A DNA stretch of 64,000 bases from Blastochloris viridis (GTDB taxonomy: Bacteria; Pseudomonadota; Alphaproteobacteria; UBA2136; UBA6156): the NCBI GenBank assembly GCA_005768725.1, contig VAFM01000001.1, forward strand, positions 1 to 64,000, in the 5' to 3' direction. This document shows positions 27,876-37,562 of the stretch, piece after piece. The position numbers were made by a program, and so were the translations under genes. The notes below the pieces were generated by a model, which was not told where the DNA came from, did no database searches, and saw nothing but the letters and a program-made list of their open reading frames with translations. Numbering within the stretch: position 1 is the first letter of the stretch; each line of letters opens with the position of its first letter.

Positions 27876-28766
27876 GTGGCGATGGAGCGGTTTGTTCTTA
27901 GTCTCGGAGTTTACGTGTTTCGTATTCTTTACTGGTTGACCGTTCTTGCAATTGTTATTGGTGGTATGGGATCTAAAGCTGAGAATGAATCTTGGTGGCC
28001 TACCATATTCATCTCTGCATTTTTGCTGGGAATGGCTCACGTTTTCCTATTGAAGCCTTCCCGGTTTCTTGCGAAGGCTAGAGATGGGGGGGATTCAGTC
28101 GAGACGGATTCCTATAAAGCAAGAACTCCATATTCAAGTATATCTACTACTCCAAGGGGGGCTCGATTTGAGGTTAGTCTTGAACTCGATGAGCCTCGCT
28201 ATGAGCGACCGCATCGACAAGGTGGAAAGCCTGCAAGATGGTATCAGCCGGGAGAAAGTGTAAATGTACAAGGGTATCAAATTACCTCTGGGATGATATA
28301 TGTCGGTGAGTCGCTTCCTGCGGCTGGTGGATACGGTAGCCGCTACTTAGGGCGTAAAGATAATGATCCTAGCTCATTAGCAGCATTGGCTCTTCTACCC
28401 AAAGAGTTGATGGGACAGACCCCACGTGCGAGTGAAATCAAAGCGAAGCTTGAGCAGGTGTGTATTTCTGGCCCGGCGATTATTTCGACTAAGCGCATAT
28501 ATGAAATTATGGGAGCGCAAATTCCTGCTGCATTTGGACGGAAAGATGCTGAAGGATTGGGTTTGTTAGTTGAAGGGATGGGGTTTGGGTTAGCGCCTGA
28601 TGTGCGCTTCCACAACGCGAAACCGACTATCCTCGGCATTGCCCGCAGCCAGTATGCCGTGATGAATGACTGGCTAGGCCGCACTCAGGGCGACATGAAA
28701 CTCACCGAGTTCAGCACTTTCTACCGCAATCAACTGAACGACCTTGAGCGTTACATGCCCAAATAG
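27876..28766 (+). CDS. TerB_N-type membrane protein with foreign C-terminus
   Basis: A 296-residue reading frame. Two membrane segments lie at residues 8-60. Residues 115-170 have the TerB_N pattern (PARWYQPGESVNVQGYQITS and GMIYVGESL). From about residue 246 the sequence changes: SQYAVMNDWLGRTQGD and STFYRNQLNDLERYMPK match the C-terminus of the YkgJ-type protein at 58797-59570 closely. Base composition also rises near 28600. I read this as an in-frame fusion at an element boundary. The start is GTG 27876 or ATG 27882. Confidence 0.7.
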   Translation: MAMERFVLSLGVYVFRILYWLTVLAIVIGGMGSKAENESWWPTIFISAFLLGMAHVFLLKPSRFLAKARDGGDSVETDSYKARTPYSSISTTPRGARFEVSLELDEPRYERPHRQGGKPARWYQPGESVNVQGYQITSGMIYVGESLPAAGGYGSRYLGRKDNDPSSLAALALLPKELMGQTPRASEIKAKLEQVCISGPAIISTKRIYEIMGAQIPAAFGRKDAEGLGLLVEGMGFGLAPDVRFHNAKPTILGIARSQYAVMNDWLGRTQGDMKLTEFSTFYRNQLNDLERYMPK

Positions 28767-28775
28767 GCCTGATGT

Positions 28776-29825
28776 TTAGAAGCGGTAGCCGACATTGATG
28801 GCGCCGAAAACATGGTTTTCAGGCTGCGTCTTGTACGTTTTGGATTCCTGGGTAAGGGCAAGGCTGCTTCTCACTTTGCCGGTGACAACCGTAACGCCGG
28901 CTGTGGCATTTCCCACCAGAACCTTCCTATCAACGCTCCAGCTATCCTGCCATGTATTACCGTCAAGGAAGATGTTGCGCGCTACGGCACGGCCATCCAA
29001 CCCTGCAAACACATACCAGTCGAACCAGTTGCCGGTTTTGGTGAAGGTGGTGCCGCCGGGCAGCCCCGGTACACTGAGGGCTGGGAAATCTATGCTTTGG
29101 GCACTCGCTGGGCCAAAACGCACAATCCCGCCTGCATTGGCATAGTCATAAGCGTTGCCGACTGCAAAACCATAATGCGGGGCAGCATCGGCAAACCAGT
29201 CCAAGCCTAATGCGGAACCCTTCCATTCCAGTGCGGCAGGGTGGCGCCGCACGAAGCTGAGGTTGAGAATAGGCTCATCCTTAAGCTGGTAATAATCCCA
29301 TCCATTAGGCTTATAATAGTCAAATGCCTCATGGTAGGTCTTCTGAACAAACTCCCCCTGCGCGGAGGGGCCGATCATACCGGCCGTCAGTTCGTAGCTG
29401 TCCGTATGTTCGGGTTTGTAGGATGTGATGCCGACTTTGCCGTACAGGAAACCCGAAAAAGGCTGTTGGCCCGGTTGTGCGTAAGGACGCCCGGCGTTAT
29501 CTGGGGTGAAGAACTGGTGGCCGAAGGTGTAACTTGTCGCTACAGGGCCATTAAAATCAAGGAACGGAAGCTTCTCATCCAACCAGTTAGCCAGGCCCTC
29601 AGGTTTCTCGCTTAAACGGGTATAATTAATTTGTGCGCCGTTAGTATAATTCCTGTCGGAGTTCCCGAAAAATTTATCATTTTCGCTGGTGAGGGTCACA
29701 AACTGGTCGGCGTCTTCGGATATTTGACCGGGAAACGGATTCTCGCCAAAGGCGTTGGGTAAAATTAAAGAAAAACCTAAAACCATGAAATAAAATGGTT
29801 TAAATGCAGTTCTGAGCTTCTTCAT
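28776..29825 (-). CDS. lpxR: LpxR-like lipid A deacylase
   Basis: A 349-residue outer-membrane beta-barrel candidate with signal peptide (cleavage after AFG, about residue 27), the LpxR signature ENDKFFGNSDRNYTNGAQ, a conserved GxxxTP motif (FFTPDN) and a terminal aromatic Phe. LpxR removes the 3'-acyloxyacyl chain of lipid A. It lies beside the metal island, oriented away from it. Confidence 0.82.
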   Translation of the reverse strand: MKKLRTAFKPFYFMVLGFSLILPNAFGENPFPGQISEDADQFVTLTSENDKFFGNSDRNYTNGAQINYTRLSEKPEGLANWLDEKLPFLDFNGPVATSYTFGHQFFTPDNAGRPYAQPGQQPFSGFLYGKVGITSYKPEHTDSYELTAGMIGPSAQGEFVQKTYHEAFDYYKPNGWDYYQLKDEPILNLSFVRRHPAALEWKGSALGLDWFADAAPHYGFAVGNAYDYANAGGIVRFGPASAQSIDFPALSVPGLPGGTTFTKTGNWFDWYVFAGLDGRAVARNIFLDGNTWQDSWSVDRKVLVGNATAGVTVVTGKVRSSLALTQESKTYKTQPENHVFGAINVGYRF

Positions 29826-29902
29826 TATCTATTCTTTCGCCTGTAATGCCGGGATACTAGATGAGATAATCCGACGAATATAGACATTTTTGAAGAAAAG
29901 GC

Positions 29903-29933
29903 TTGATCCTCTAGTGGCTAGAGGATTGATAAG
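29903..29933 (+). promoter_or_regulatory. MerR-type promoter of the czc operon
   Basis: TTGATC at 29903 and a weak GATAAG at 29928 have a 19-base spacer filled by a perfect nine-base palindrome, atcctctag-tgg-ctagaggat. Over-long spacers with a central dyad are the hallmark of MerR-activated promoters. The same palindrome appears at 36733 and 39139. Confidence 0.75.
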
Positions 29934-30027
29934 GTGAGACAAATTGATGCAGGGATGTCGCACGGCTTCCCTGTCAATCGCCGATTAACCTTGAAAGCCA
30001 TAAGAACAGCGTGCTAGTTTGAGACCA

Positions 30028-30363
30028 ATGAAAAGACTGTGGACCCTGGCCGTCGTTATGCTTTGCGCATTGCTCGCAACGGCTCAGTTTGCACATGCCT
30101 ATTCGGCTGAGAATATCGGTTGCGACATGCGTATCGAACAGCATGTCAAAACCAAGGATGCTTCCGAAAAGGTTTCTGTCTCGAAGCAGGTGGATAAAAA
30201 GGCCGATAAGGAGAACTGCTGCGAGAGCTGCCATCTCCAAATGGTCGCCATCCCGACGATTGCCGTGCAAAAAGCGGCCCCCAAAGGCGATGTTGTCGCC
30301 TCAATCCCTGCGTCTCCGTATGGGATATTCTCGGATATGCTATCCGAACCTCCTCAAGCATAG
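30028..30363 (+). CDS. Exported small Cys-containing protein
   Basis: A 111-residue protein with a signal peptide (cut after AHA, about residue 23), then a CDMRIEQH and CCESCHLQM cluster that could bind a metal ion, and a tail SDMLSEPPQA. It is the first gene after the MerR-type promoter. The copper-region protein at 60748 shows a similar small exported layout with His, Met and CxxxC. Function unknown; a metal chaperone is plausible. Confidence 0.6.
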   Translation: MKRLWTLAVVMLCALLATAQFAHAYSAENIGCDMRIEQHVKTKDASEKVSVSKQVDKKADKENCCESCHLQMVAIPTIAVQKAAPKGDVVASIPASPYGIFSDMLSEPPQA

Positions 30364-30465
30364 GCATTTTCGGCCAGCCTGTGACGACCATTATGGTCGG
30401 ACATAGCATGGAATTCCTGTAATCGCAGGCGTTCCGAACTACCCCAACCAATGAAGTATAGAGAT

Positions 30466-30762
30466 ATGAAAACGACCCTGATGATGGGCACCGTTGCTGT
30501 GGCTATGGCGATCGGTGCAGTGGCTAACGTAATGGCGGATGAACAGGATCACGCCAAACCGGGCCACCAACACCGTAGCGCGGCGTATGAACAGAAAGCC
30601 GCTGCCGCAGTGTCTTCCACGGAAAAAGCAGAGCAAGCGGATGGCAAGCGCCTGCCTGGCCGTGACTGCAAACTGAATGAAGGTGGTACCCGCCAACATA
30701 CGTTCCCTCCATATGAGATCGGCAACCCGAACCGCCCGGAATGCCCGCCTGAAAGCAAATAG
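30466..30762 (+). CDS. Exported small protein of the czc cluster
   Basis: A 98-residue protein with a signal peptide (cut after VMA, about residue 24), a His/Gln-rich stretch (HAKPGHQHR) and a C-terminal part with RDCKLNEG and PECPPESK. A start five codons earlier is possible. It lies between two other exported proteins in the same direction and is probably co-transcribed with czcCBA. Function unknown. Confidence 0.55.
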   Translation: MKTTLMMGTVAVAMAIGAVANVMADEQDHAKPGHQHRSAAYEQKAAAAVSSTEKAEQADGKRLPGRDCKLNEGGTRQHTFPPYEIGNPNRPECPPESK

Positions 30763-30830
30763 ATAGAGATAAGGGGAGGAGTTGCCCATTCAATTCCTCC
30801 CTCTCTTGAATAAGTATTGGAACTCGTAAA

Positions 30831-31214
30831 GTGAAACTCGCACTCGGTATGTTGGCACTTCTATTCGTGGGCACGGCTCACGCGGAAGGAACCGTTTTAT
30901 ACCCCTCAAAAAAGTTGGGAGGATATCAAGTCCAGATATCAACCCTCGACGCAAAGAAGTCTTGGATATCCATCCAGATCATGGATCGTTTCGGTCGCAT
31001 GGTTGCACCGGGAAGCATTCCCCTGCGGGCTGAATATGCGGCGCGGGATGTCCCCTTTACCGCGTTGCCATTGGAAGCAAAAGGTTCGGACATGGTGGGT
31101 CATGTCCCTGTGCCGGAAGAACAGCCCTACACCCTCCGTCTCCAGTTGAAGAGCGGAAACACCATTTTTAACCCAAGATTTTTCATCAACCGCGCAACGA
31201 AGACAGGAAACTAG
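30831..31214 (+). CDS. Periplasmic FixH/YtkA-like protein
   Basis: A 127-residue protein starting at GTG, with a signal peptide (cut after AHA). The rest forms a beta-sandwich-like pattern, with ARDVPFTALPLE and GHVPVPEEQPYTLRLQL. It parallels the protein at 37563-37961 at the other end of the czc cluster. Such proteins often accompany metal-efflux operons; the role is not known. The next gene follows after three bases. Confidence 0.6.
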   Translation: MKLALGMLALLFVGTAHAEGTVLYPSKKLGGYQVQISTLDAKKSWISIQIMDRFGRMVAPGSIPLRAEYAARDVPFTALPLEAKGSDMVGHVPVPEEQPYTLRLQLKSGNTIFNPRFFINRATKTGN

Positions 31215-31217
31215 ATA

Positions 31218-32528
31218 ATGATACGATCCACATTAGGCCTTACAGCCATGTATGTGGCGCTGAGCTTAAGCGTTCAGGCTCAAACCTCGCTCACCCCCGC
31301 TGTAACCAGCCCTACCGGCGTTATGAACCTTGAGACGGCAATCTCAAAAGCGCTGCAAGGCTCTCCCGCTATTGCAGCCGCAACGGCTTCTCTGTCGGCG
31401 GCGGATGGCACCTTGAAGCAGTCAGGCCTGCTTCCAAATCCCGAAATCGGGATTGATGCCGAAAATGTTGCAGGCAGTGGCCCTTACCGGGGAACGGATT
31501 CTGCGGAATATACCTATAGCCTGTCCCAGAAAGTCGAAATCGGCGGCAAGCGTGGCTCCCGCCGTGGCGTGGCCGGTGCGGAGCGCACGGCCACCCAGCA
31601 GAGCCTTCAGGCAACCAAGCTGGATATCACCCGCGATGTCACCATTGCTTATGGGGAAGTCCTTGCCGCAGGCGAAAAACTTGAACTCGTGAAATCCCGT
31701 GAGAACCTTGCGCGGGAAGTCTTGGCAAATGTCGGACAGCGTGTAGGAGCCGCCCGCGACCCACTTATTTACAAGAACCAGGCCGAGGTTGCTTTGGCGA
31801 CCACCACGCTGGAACTCCAAAAAACGCAGCGGGATCTGGTCCTCGCCAAGCGTAAATTGGCAAGCTTCTGGGGAGACGGTATCCTTTCGGACTCTCTCGA
31901 TCCAACCGTTCTAGATACTACGTCAGAACCAGAAGACCTCTCCATCTATCAGGCAAAGCTTGGGGAAAACCCTGACCTTCAACGGATGAATTCCCTCCGT
32001 GAAGCCCGCGAAGCGACTCTGCGCCTGGAAAAGGCGCAGGGAATCCCTGATCCTACAATAAGCGTAGGTTTGCGGAATTTCCGCGAAAACCGGGAGCAGG
32101 CTATGCTTGTCGGCATGTCGCTGCCCATTCCGGTCTTTGACCGCAACCAGGGGAACATCAGCCGTGCCGGGGCCGAGGTTCTGCAAGCCGAGCAAGAGGT
32201 CAAAAAAGCCCGCCTTGAAGCCGAACAGGCCCTTAACGAAGCATGGCAGGACTGGCAATCAGCCCATAACGAATCCACTCAACTGCAAAAACGCATCATT
32301 CCTTCGGCGGAGGAAGCCCTCAAGCTGTCCCGCCAAGGGTACGAGCGCGGGCGTTTCTCGTTCCTCGAAGTCTTGAATGCGCAACGCACCTTAGCTGAAG
32401 CTCAGGAGCAGCAAATCAATGCAGAACAGCGCCAGCTTAACGCCAAAGCCGTAGTGGAACGTCTCACGGCAGGCCCGTCGGTTCCCAACCCCATTTCAAC
32501 CACGATTCCAACAGGAGAAACCAAGTAA
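31218..32528 (+). CDS. czcC: CzcC-type outer-membrane channel (TolC family)
   Basis: A 436-residue protein with signal peptide (cut after VQA). Two OEP repeats are visible, with long coiled-coil helices; LSQKVEIGGKRGSRR and LNAQRTLAEAQEQQINAEQRQ are typical. It forms the outer-membrane tunnel of a tripartite heavy-metal pump. The stop overlaps the czcB start by one base (TAATG). Confidence 0.92.
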   Translation: MIRSTLGLTAMYVALSLSVQAQTSLTPAVTSPTGVMNLETAISKALQGSPAIAAATASLSAADGTLKQSGLLPNPEIGIDAENVAGSGPYRGTDSAEYTYSLSQKVEIGGKRGSRRGVAGAERTATQQSLQATKLDITRDVTIAYGEVLAAGEKLELVKSRENLAREVLANVGQRVGAARDPLIYKNQAEVALATTTLELQKTQRDLVLAKRKLASFWGDGILSDSLDPTVLDTTSEPEDLSIYQAKLGENPDLQRMNSLREAREATLRLEKAQGIPDPTISVGLRNFRENREQAMLVGMSLPIPVFDRNQGNISRAGAEVLQAEQEVKKARLEAEQALNEAWQDWQSAHNESTQLQKRIIPSAEEALKLSRQGYERGRFSFLEVLNAQRTLAEAQEQQINAEQRQLNAKAVVERLTAGPSVPNPISTTIPTGETK

Positions 32529-33583
32529 TGAAACCTTCGATGATAATTTTACTGGTCACACTCGGCCTTGCCGGTGTGGCTGCGTATACGCTCCTTCCGG
32601 CAGGTGCGTCCGGCATGGCTGATATTTCTCCTGCCGCAGGCCCAAAAGAAGCCGGAGCAGCGGAAGATCACGGCCATGAAGGTGGCGAGGAAAACCATGC
32701 CAAAGAAGAAAGCGGCTCTGGCGAGGCAGATGGTCACGGCCATGGCGGTGAGGAAGAACACGGCGAAGAGGGCAGTACCAAGATTGCTCCTGAAGCTGCC
32801 AAATCAGCCGGAATCGTGGTGGAGAAGGCTGGCCCTGCCAATCTTGGCGAGCGCTTGCCCCTGCGCGGTAAAATCATTTTGAACCCGGAAACCACTGCCG
32901 AGGTCAAAGCCCGCTTTCCCGGTGTTGTGAAAAGTGTGCGTGTAACCATCGGCCAAAGTGTTGCTAAGGGAGCAACCTTGGCCACTGTGGAAAGCAACGA
33001 CAGTCTCCAGACCTATGCGGTGACAAGCCCGCTCGCCGGGGTCGTGCTGGCGCGGAGTACCAACGTGGGCGATACCGCAGCCGACCAGTCCATGTTTACG
33101 GTGGCGAACCTTCACTCCGTGACGGCAGAGCTTCACGTCTTCCCGCAAGACCTTTCACGTGTGCAGGTCGGACAGGAAGTGTATGTCGAGAGCGTGGATG
33201 GCACCGTGGAAGGCGCAGGTACGGTCAAATCCCTCCTGCCGACAACCGATGCCGATACCCAGACCGTGCAGGTGTGGGTGACGCTGGACAATGAAGACAA
33301 CCGCTGGCGCTCCGGCATGGCCGTTCAGGGCGGCGCTGTAATTGGCAAGGCCGAAGTGCCGCTGGCGGTCAAGACCACCGCCATCCAAACCATGGAAGAT
33401 AAGCCCGCGGTCTTCGTGCAAAACGACGATACCTACGAAACCCATCCCGTCAAGCTGGGGCGTAGCGACGGCGTTTATACCGAAGTTCTGGAAGGTCTGG
33501 CCGTAGGCGATATCTACGTCAGTAAGAACAGCTTCATCGTCAAGGCGGACATCGGCAAGGCCGGTGCCGGACACGAGCACTAA
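32528..33583 (+). CDS. czcB: CzcB-type periplasmic adaptor
   Basis: A 351-residue adaptor with an N-terminal anchor, a His/Glu-rich metal-binding stretch (residues 45-80, GHEGGEENH and GHGHGGEEEHGEEG), a lipoyl domain (AGVVLARSTNVGDTAA) and beta-barrel and membrane-proximal domains. The His-rich region is typical for divalent-cation pumps and may capture Zn2+, Cd2+ or Co2+ in the periplasm. Confidence 0.92.
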   Translation: MKPSMIILLVTLGLAGVAAYTLLPAGASGMADISPAAGPKEAGAAEDHGHEGGEENHAKEESGSGEADGHGHGGEEEHGEEGSTKIAPEAAKSAGIVVEKAGPANLGERLPLRGKIILNPETTAEVKARFPGVVKSVRVTIGQSVAKGATLATVESNDSLQTYAVTSPLAGVVLARSTNVGDTAADQSMFTVANLHSVTAELHVFPQDLSRVQVGQEVYVESVDGTVEGAGTVKSLLPTTDADTQTVQVWVTLDNEDNRWRSGMAVQGGAVIGKAEVPLAVKTTAIQTMEDKPAVFVQNDDTYETHPVKLGRSDGVYTEVLEGLAVGDIYVSKNSFIVKADIGKAGAGHEH

Positions 33584-33606
33584 GCCGCTGAACAGGGACA
33601 CACATC

Positions 33607-36600
33607 ATGCTTGAGAAAATCATACACTTATCCATCCGGCACCGCTGGCTGGTCATGGCCATCGTATTGGGGTTCGCAGCACTAGGGGCTTGGAACTTCA
33701 CGCGCCTGTCCATCGACGCCGTGCCGGACATCACCAACGTCCAGGTACAAATCAACACGGAAGCCGCCGGATATTCGCCGCTGGAGTCCGAACAGCGCGT
33801 CACATTCCCAATCGAATCTGCACTGGCCGGCATGCCGAACCTCGACCATACCCGCTCCATCTCACGCTACGGCCTCTCTCAGGTCACGGTGGTATTTGAA
33901 GAAGGCACGAACCTCTATTTCGCCCGCCAGCTTATCGCCGAGCGCCTCCAGCAGGTACGCACCCAGTTGCCGCCGGGCCTGGAACCGGCCATGGGGCCGA
34001 TCGCCACGGGGTTGGGGGAAATCTTCAGCTATGTGGTCGAATCCAAGGCAGATGCCAAGAAGACTGATGGCAGCGCGTATACTCCGATGGATCTTGCCGA
34101 GATGCAGGAATGGGTGGTCATTCCCCAGCTCCGCACCCTCAAGGGCGTCACCGAGGTCAACAGCATCGGCGGTTACGAAAAGCAGTTCCATATCCTCCCG
34201 AACCCGGAACGCCTTCAGGCCTATGGCCTCGGCTTGTCGGATGTCGTGAGCGCCTTGGAGCGTAACAACGCCAACATCGGCGCAGGGTATATCGAGAAAA
34301 ACGGCGAACAGTACCTCGTCCGCGTACCCGGTCAGGTGGCAACTGAAAACGACATCGGCAACATCATCCTGTCCAAGCGTAACGATATCACCTTGCGTAT
34401 TCGGGATGTCGCCAGCGTGACTCTCGGTTCCCCCCTTCGCACGGGCGCGGCAACCATGGACGGCAAGGAAATCGTCCTAGGTACAGCCATGATGCTCGTC
34501 GGCGAGAACAGCCGCGATGTGGCGCAGCGCGTTTCCACCAAGCTGGAGGAAATTAACCGCAGCCTGCCGGAAGGCATCACCGCCCGTCCGGTGTATGACC
34601 GCACAACATTGGTGGAACGTACTATCGCCACGGTGGAAAAGAACCTTCTGGAAGGCGCCCTACTGGTCATCGTCATCCTGTTCCTGCTGCTGGGTAACAT
34701 CCGTGCGGCCCTCATCACGGCAGCCGTGATTCCGCTGGCCATGCTGATGACCATCACCGGCATGGTGCAGAACAAGGTCTCTGGCAACCTGATGAGCCTT
34801 GGCGCCTTGGACTTCGGGCTTATCGTGGACGGAGCGGTTATCATCATCGAGAACTGCTTGCGCCGCTTCGGTATGGAACAACATAAACTTGGGCGATTGC
34901 TCAACCGTGAGGAACGCTTCAGGCTGGCCTCGGTGGCCACGGCGGAAGTCATCCGCCCCAGCCTCTTCGGCGTGGTCATAATTACGGTCGTATATCTGCC
35001 GATCTTCTCCCTCACCGGCGTCGAAGGCAAAATGTTCCACCCGATGGCCTTTACCGTGGTAGCAGCCTTGCTGGCAGCACTGGTATTGTCGCTTACCTTC
35101 GTCCCCGCAGCCGTGGCCATGTTCGTCACCGGCAAGGTGGAAGAGAAGGAGAACTTCGCCATGCGTGCCGCCCACCGCTGGTATGAACCTGCCTTGGACT
35201 GGAGCCTTGCAAATCCGCTCAAGATGATCGGGATTGCGGTTGTCACCATGCTGCTCAGTATCGTGCTGGCCGCCCGTATGGGAACCGAGTTCATCCCCAA
35301 TCTGGATGAAGGCGATATCGCCCTTCACGCCATGCGGATTCCGGGCACTAGCCTCAGCCAGTCGTTGGAAATGCAGCGTCAGGTGGAAGCTAGAATTAAG
35401 GAATTCCCCGAAGTAAAGGAAGTGTTTAGTAAAATCGGTACACCGGAAGTTGCTACCGACCCGATGCCGCCAAACGTCGCGGATACATTCGTCATGCTCA
35501 AACCTCACAAGGAATGGCCGGAACCGTCCAAGACCAAGGCCGAACTGGTCAAGGAAATGGAATCCGCACTGGAAAAACTGCCGGGGAACAACTACGAGTT
35601 CACCCAACCGATCCAGATGCGCTTTAACGAGCTGATCTCCGGGGTGCGCAGCGACGTAGCCGTGAAGGTCTTCGGAGATAATCTGGAAACCATGCTGCAA
35701 ACCGCAAATCAAATTGCGGCAGTGCTTGGGAAAATCCCCGGCGCGGCGGACGTAAAGACCGAGCAGGCCAGTGGCCTACCCATGCTCAGCATCATTCCTA
35801 ACCGGCAGGCTCTTGACCGATTTGGCCTGAATGTTGCGGATGTGCAGGATGTCATCGAAGCTGCCATGGGCGGGCGTGAAGCCGGCCAGGTCTTTGAAGG
35901 CGACCGCCGTTTCGACATGGTGGTGCGTCTGCCGGAGAACCTGCGATCCGACCTCACCGCGCTGGAAAACCTGCCGATTCCGCTGCCAAACCGTGCGAAT
36001 CCGGGCTTCATTCCCCTCAAGGAAGTTGCCACACTCAAGCAGGAGTACGGCCCCAACCAGATCGGACGGGAAAACGGCAAGCGTAACATCACCGTTACCG
36101 CCAACGTGCGCGGCCGCGACCTCGGCAGCTTCGTCACCGAAGCCCAACAGGCGGTCATAACGCAGGTGAAACTCCCCACCGGCTACTGGCTGGATTACGG
36201 CGGCACCTTCGAGCAGCTCACTTCGGCCAAGAACCGCTTGATGATCGTTGTGCCCGTAGCCCTGCTGCTGATTATCGGGCTGCTGTTCATGGCCTTCGGG
36301 TCGGGAAGGGACGCCCTGCTGGTCTTCAGCGGCGTGCCGTTGGCGCTCACGGGCGGCGTGCTGGCCCTGTGGCTGCGGGATATCCCGCTCTCCATCACCG
36401 CGGGCGTTGGCTTCATCGCCCTCTCAGGTGTCGCGGTGCTGAACGGTGTCGTCATGGTGAGCTTCATCAAAACCCTGCGGGAGCAAGGCAAAAAGCTGGA
36501 CGAAGCCGTGCGGGAAGGGGCGTTGACGCGCCTCCGCCCCGTGCTGATGACGGCTCTGGTCGCAAGCCTAGGCTTCGTGCCGATGGCCCTCAACTCCGGC

Positions 36601-36744
36601 GCCGGGTCGGAAGTGCAGCGCCCGCTGGCAACCGTGGTGATTGGTGGGATTATCTCCTCCACCATCCTCACGCTGTTGGTGTTGCCCGCTTTGTACCGGA
36701 TGCTCAACCGCAAAAAAGCGAAAACGAAGGACTTGAACCTCTAG
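33607..36744 (+). CDS. czcA: CzcA-type heavy-metal RND pump
   Basis: A 1045-residue inner-membrane transporter with twelve membrane helices and two large periplasmic loops. ALDFGLIVDGAVIIIEN in helix 4 is the HME-RND signature with the proton-relay Asp and Glu. The length is normal for CzcA/CusA. Zn/Cd/Co export fits the neighbours better than Cu/Ag. Its stop codon lies inside the promoter of the next transcription unit. Confidence 0.95.
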   Translation: MLEKIIHLSIRHRWLVMAIVLGFAALGAWNFTRLSIDAVPDITNVQVQINTEAAGYSPLESEQRVTFPIESALAGMPNLDHTRSISRYGLSQVTVVFEEGTNLYFARQLIAERLQQVRTQLPPGLEPAMGPIATGLGEIFSYVVESKADAKKTDGSAYTPMDLAEMQEWVVIPQLRTLKGVTEVNSIGGYEKQFHILPNPERLQAYGLGLSDVVSALERNNANIGAGYIEKNGEQYLVRVPGQVATENDIGNIILSKRNDITLRIRDVASVTLGSPLRTGAATMDGKEIVLGTAMMLVGENSRDVAQRVSTKLEEINRSLPEGITARPVYDRTTLVERTIATVEKNLLEGALLVIVILFLLLGNIRAALITAAVIPLAMLMTITGMVQNKVSGNLMSLGALDFGLIVDGAVIIIENCLRRFGMEQHKLGRLLNREERFRLASVATAEVIRPSLFGVVIITVVYLPIFSLTGVEGKMFHPMAFTVVAALLAALVLSLTFVPAAVAMFVTGKVEEKENFAMRAAHRWYEPALDWSLANPLKMIGIAVVTMLLSIVLAARMGTEFIPNLDEGDIALHAMRIPGTSLSQSLEMQRQVEARIKEFPEVKEVFSKIGTPEVATDPMPPNVADTFVMLKPHKEWPEPSKTKAELVKEMESALEKLPGNNYEFTQPIQMRFNELISGVRSDVAVKVFGDNLETMLQTANQIAAVLGKIPGAADVKTEQASGLPMLSIIPNRQALDRFGLNVADVQDVIEAAMGGREAGQVFEGDRRFDMVVRLPENLRSDLTALENLPIPLPNRANPGFIPLKEVATLKQEYGPNQIGRENGKRNITVTANVRGRDLGSFVTEAQQAVITQVKLPTGYWLDYGGTFEQLTSAKNRLMIVVPVALLLIIGLLFMAFGSGRDALLVFSGVPLALTGGVLALWLRDIPLSITAGVGFIALSGVAVLNGVVMVSFIKTLREQGKKLDEAVREGALTRLRPVLMTALVASLGFVPMALNSGAGSEVQRPLATVVIGGIISSTILTLLVLPALYRMLNRKKAKTKDLNL

Positions 36745-36763
36745 TGACTGGAGATTCTATAAT
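36733..36763 (+). promoter_or_regulatory. MerR-type promoter overlapping the end of czcA
   Basis: TTGAAC at 36733 and a perfect TATAAT at 36758 have a 19-base spacer containing ctctag-tga-ctggag. It would drive the DUF2147 gene and merR, and includes the czcA stop codon. Confidence 0.75.
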
Positions 36764-36785
36764 CTTCGCAAGGAAAGGGAAAACC

Positions 36786-37163
36786 ATGACAAAACTGCTG
36801 ACCGGAGCCCTGCTGCTTGTAGCAGGCTCCGCTATGGCGGCCGAGCCGATTCAAGGCACTTGGCGCACTGCGGGTGGTGAGTTGGTTGAAGCCGCCCGCT
36901 GTGACAAGCAATACTGCCTGACTTTGAAAACCGGCCAATATGCAGGACAAAAAATCGGTGAGTTGAAGGGGGATAGCATCCATTACAAGGGCACAGTCAC
37001 CGACCCGAAGGACAATAAATCCTATACAGGCTCAGCCAATATCTCCACGCCTTTTAGCGGCCCGCAAACGCTGGAATTGAAAGGCTGTGTCCTGAAATTC
37101 CTGTGCAAGAGCCAGAGCTGGGAAAAAGTTACGGGACCCGGTAAAGACAAGATCGCATTATGA
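36786..37163 (+). CDS. DUF2147-like exported protein
   Basis: A 125-residue protein with signal peptide (cut after AMA, about residue 19), followed by a DUF2147 pattern: GTWRTAGGELVEAARCDKQYC, then IHYKGTVTDPKDNKSYTG and ELKGCVLKFLCKSQ. Four Cys could form disulfides. It is an extracytoplasmic protein of unknown role. It overlaps the merR start by four bases (ATGA). Confidence 0.78.
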   Translation: MTKLLTGALLLVAGSAMAAEPIQGTWRTAGGELVEAARCDKQYCLTLKTGQYAGQKIGELKGDSIHYKGTVTDPKDNKSYTGSANISTPFSGPQTLELKGCVLKFLCKSQSWEKVTGPGKDKIAL

Positions 37164-37555
37164 CCACGTTCACCATTGGAGAGCTTTCCAAAGCTACGGG
37201 AACGAAAGTACCGACTATCCGCTTTTACGAAGGCATAGGCCTTCTGCCGGAAGTGCCGCGCACCGAAAGCAATCGCCGTATTTACAATGAAGAAGTCCTC
37301 AAGCGGCTGCGCTTCATCCGCCATGCGCGGGAGTTGGGCTTCGAGCTAGAGGCCATCCGAACCATGCTGGCGATGCAGGAACAACCGGAGGCGTCCTGTG
37401 AGAACGTGGATGCCTTGGCCCGCACACACCTGGGCGAAGTGGAAAGCCGCATCCATCGACTCACCGCCATGAAAGAAGAACTGGAGCGGATGATTTCCCA
37501 ACATAGCCATGGCAGCGTCGCGGATTGCCGCATCATTGAAACACTGGCAAATTGA
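37160..37555 (+). CDS. MerR-family metal-responsive regulator
   Basis: A 131-residue activator. The N-terminal winged helix reads TIGELSKATGTKVPTIRFYE; a long dimerisation helix follows. Metal-site candidates are Cys80, Cys123 and the HSH at 115-117, a set like CadR/ZntR/PbrR rather than CueR. It should bend and activate 19-base-spacer promoters; three such sites are readable in this island, including its own. Confidence 0.88.
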   Translation: MTTFTIGELSKATGTKVPTIRFYEGIGLLPEVPRTESNRRIYNEEVLKRLRFIRHARELGFELEAIRTMLAMQEQPEASCENVDALARTHLGEVESRIHRLTAMKEELERMISQHSHGSVADCRIIETLAN

Positions 37556-37562
37556 GGCGGGC

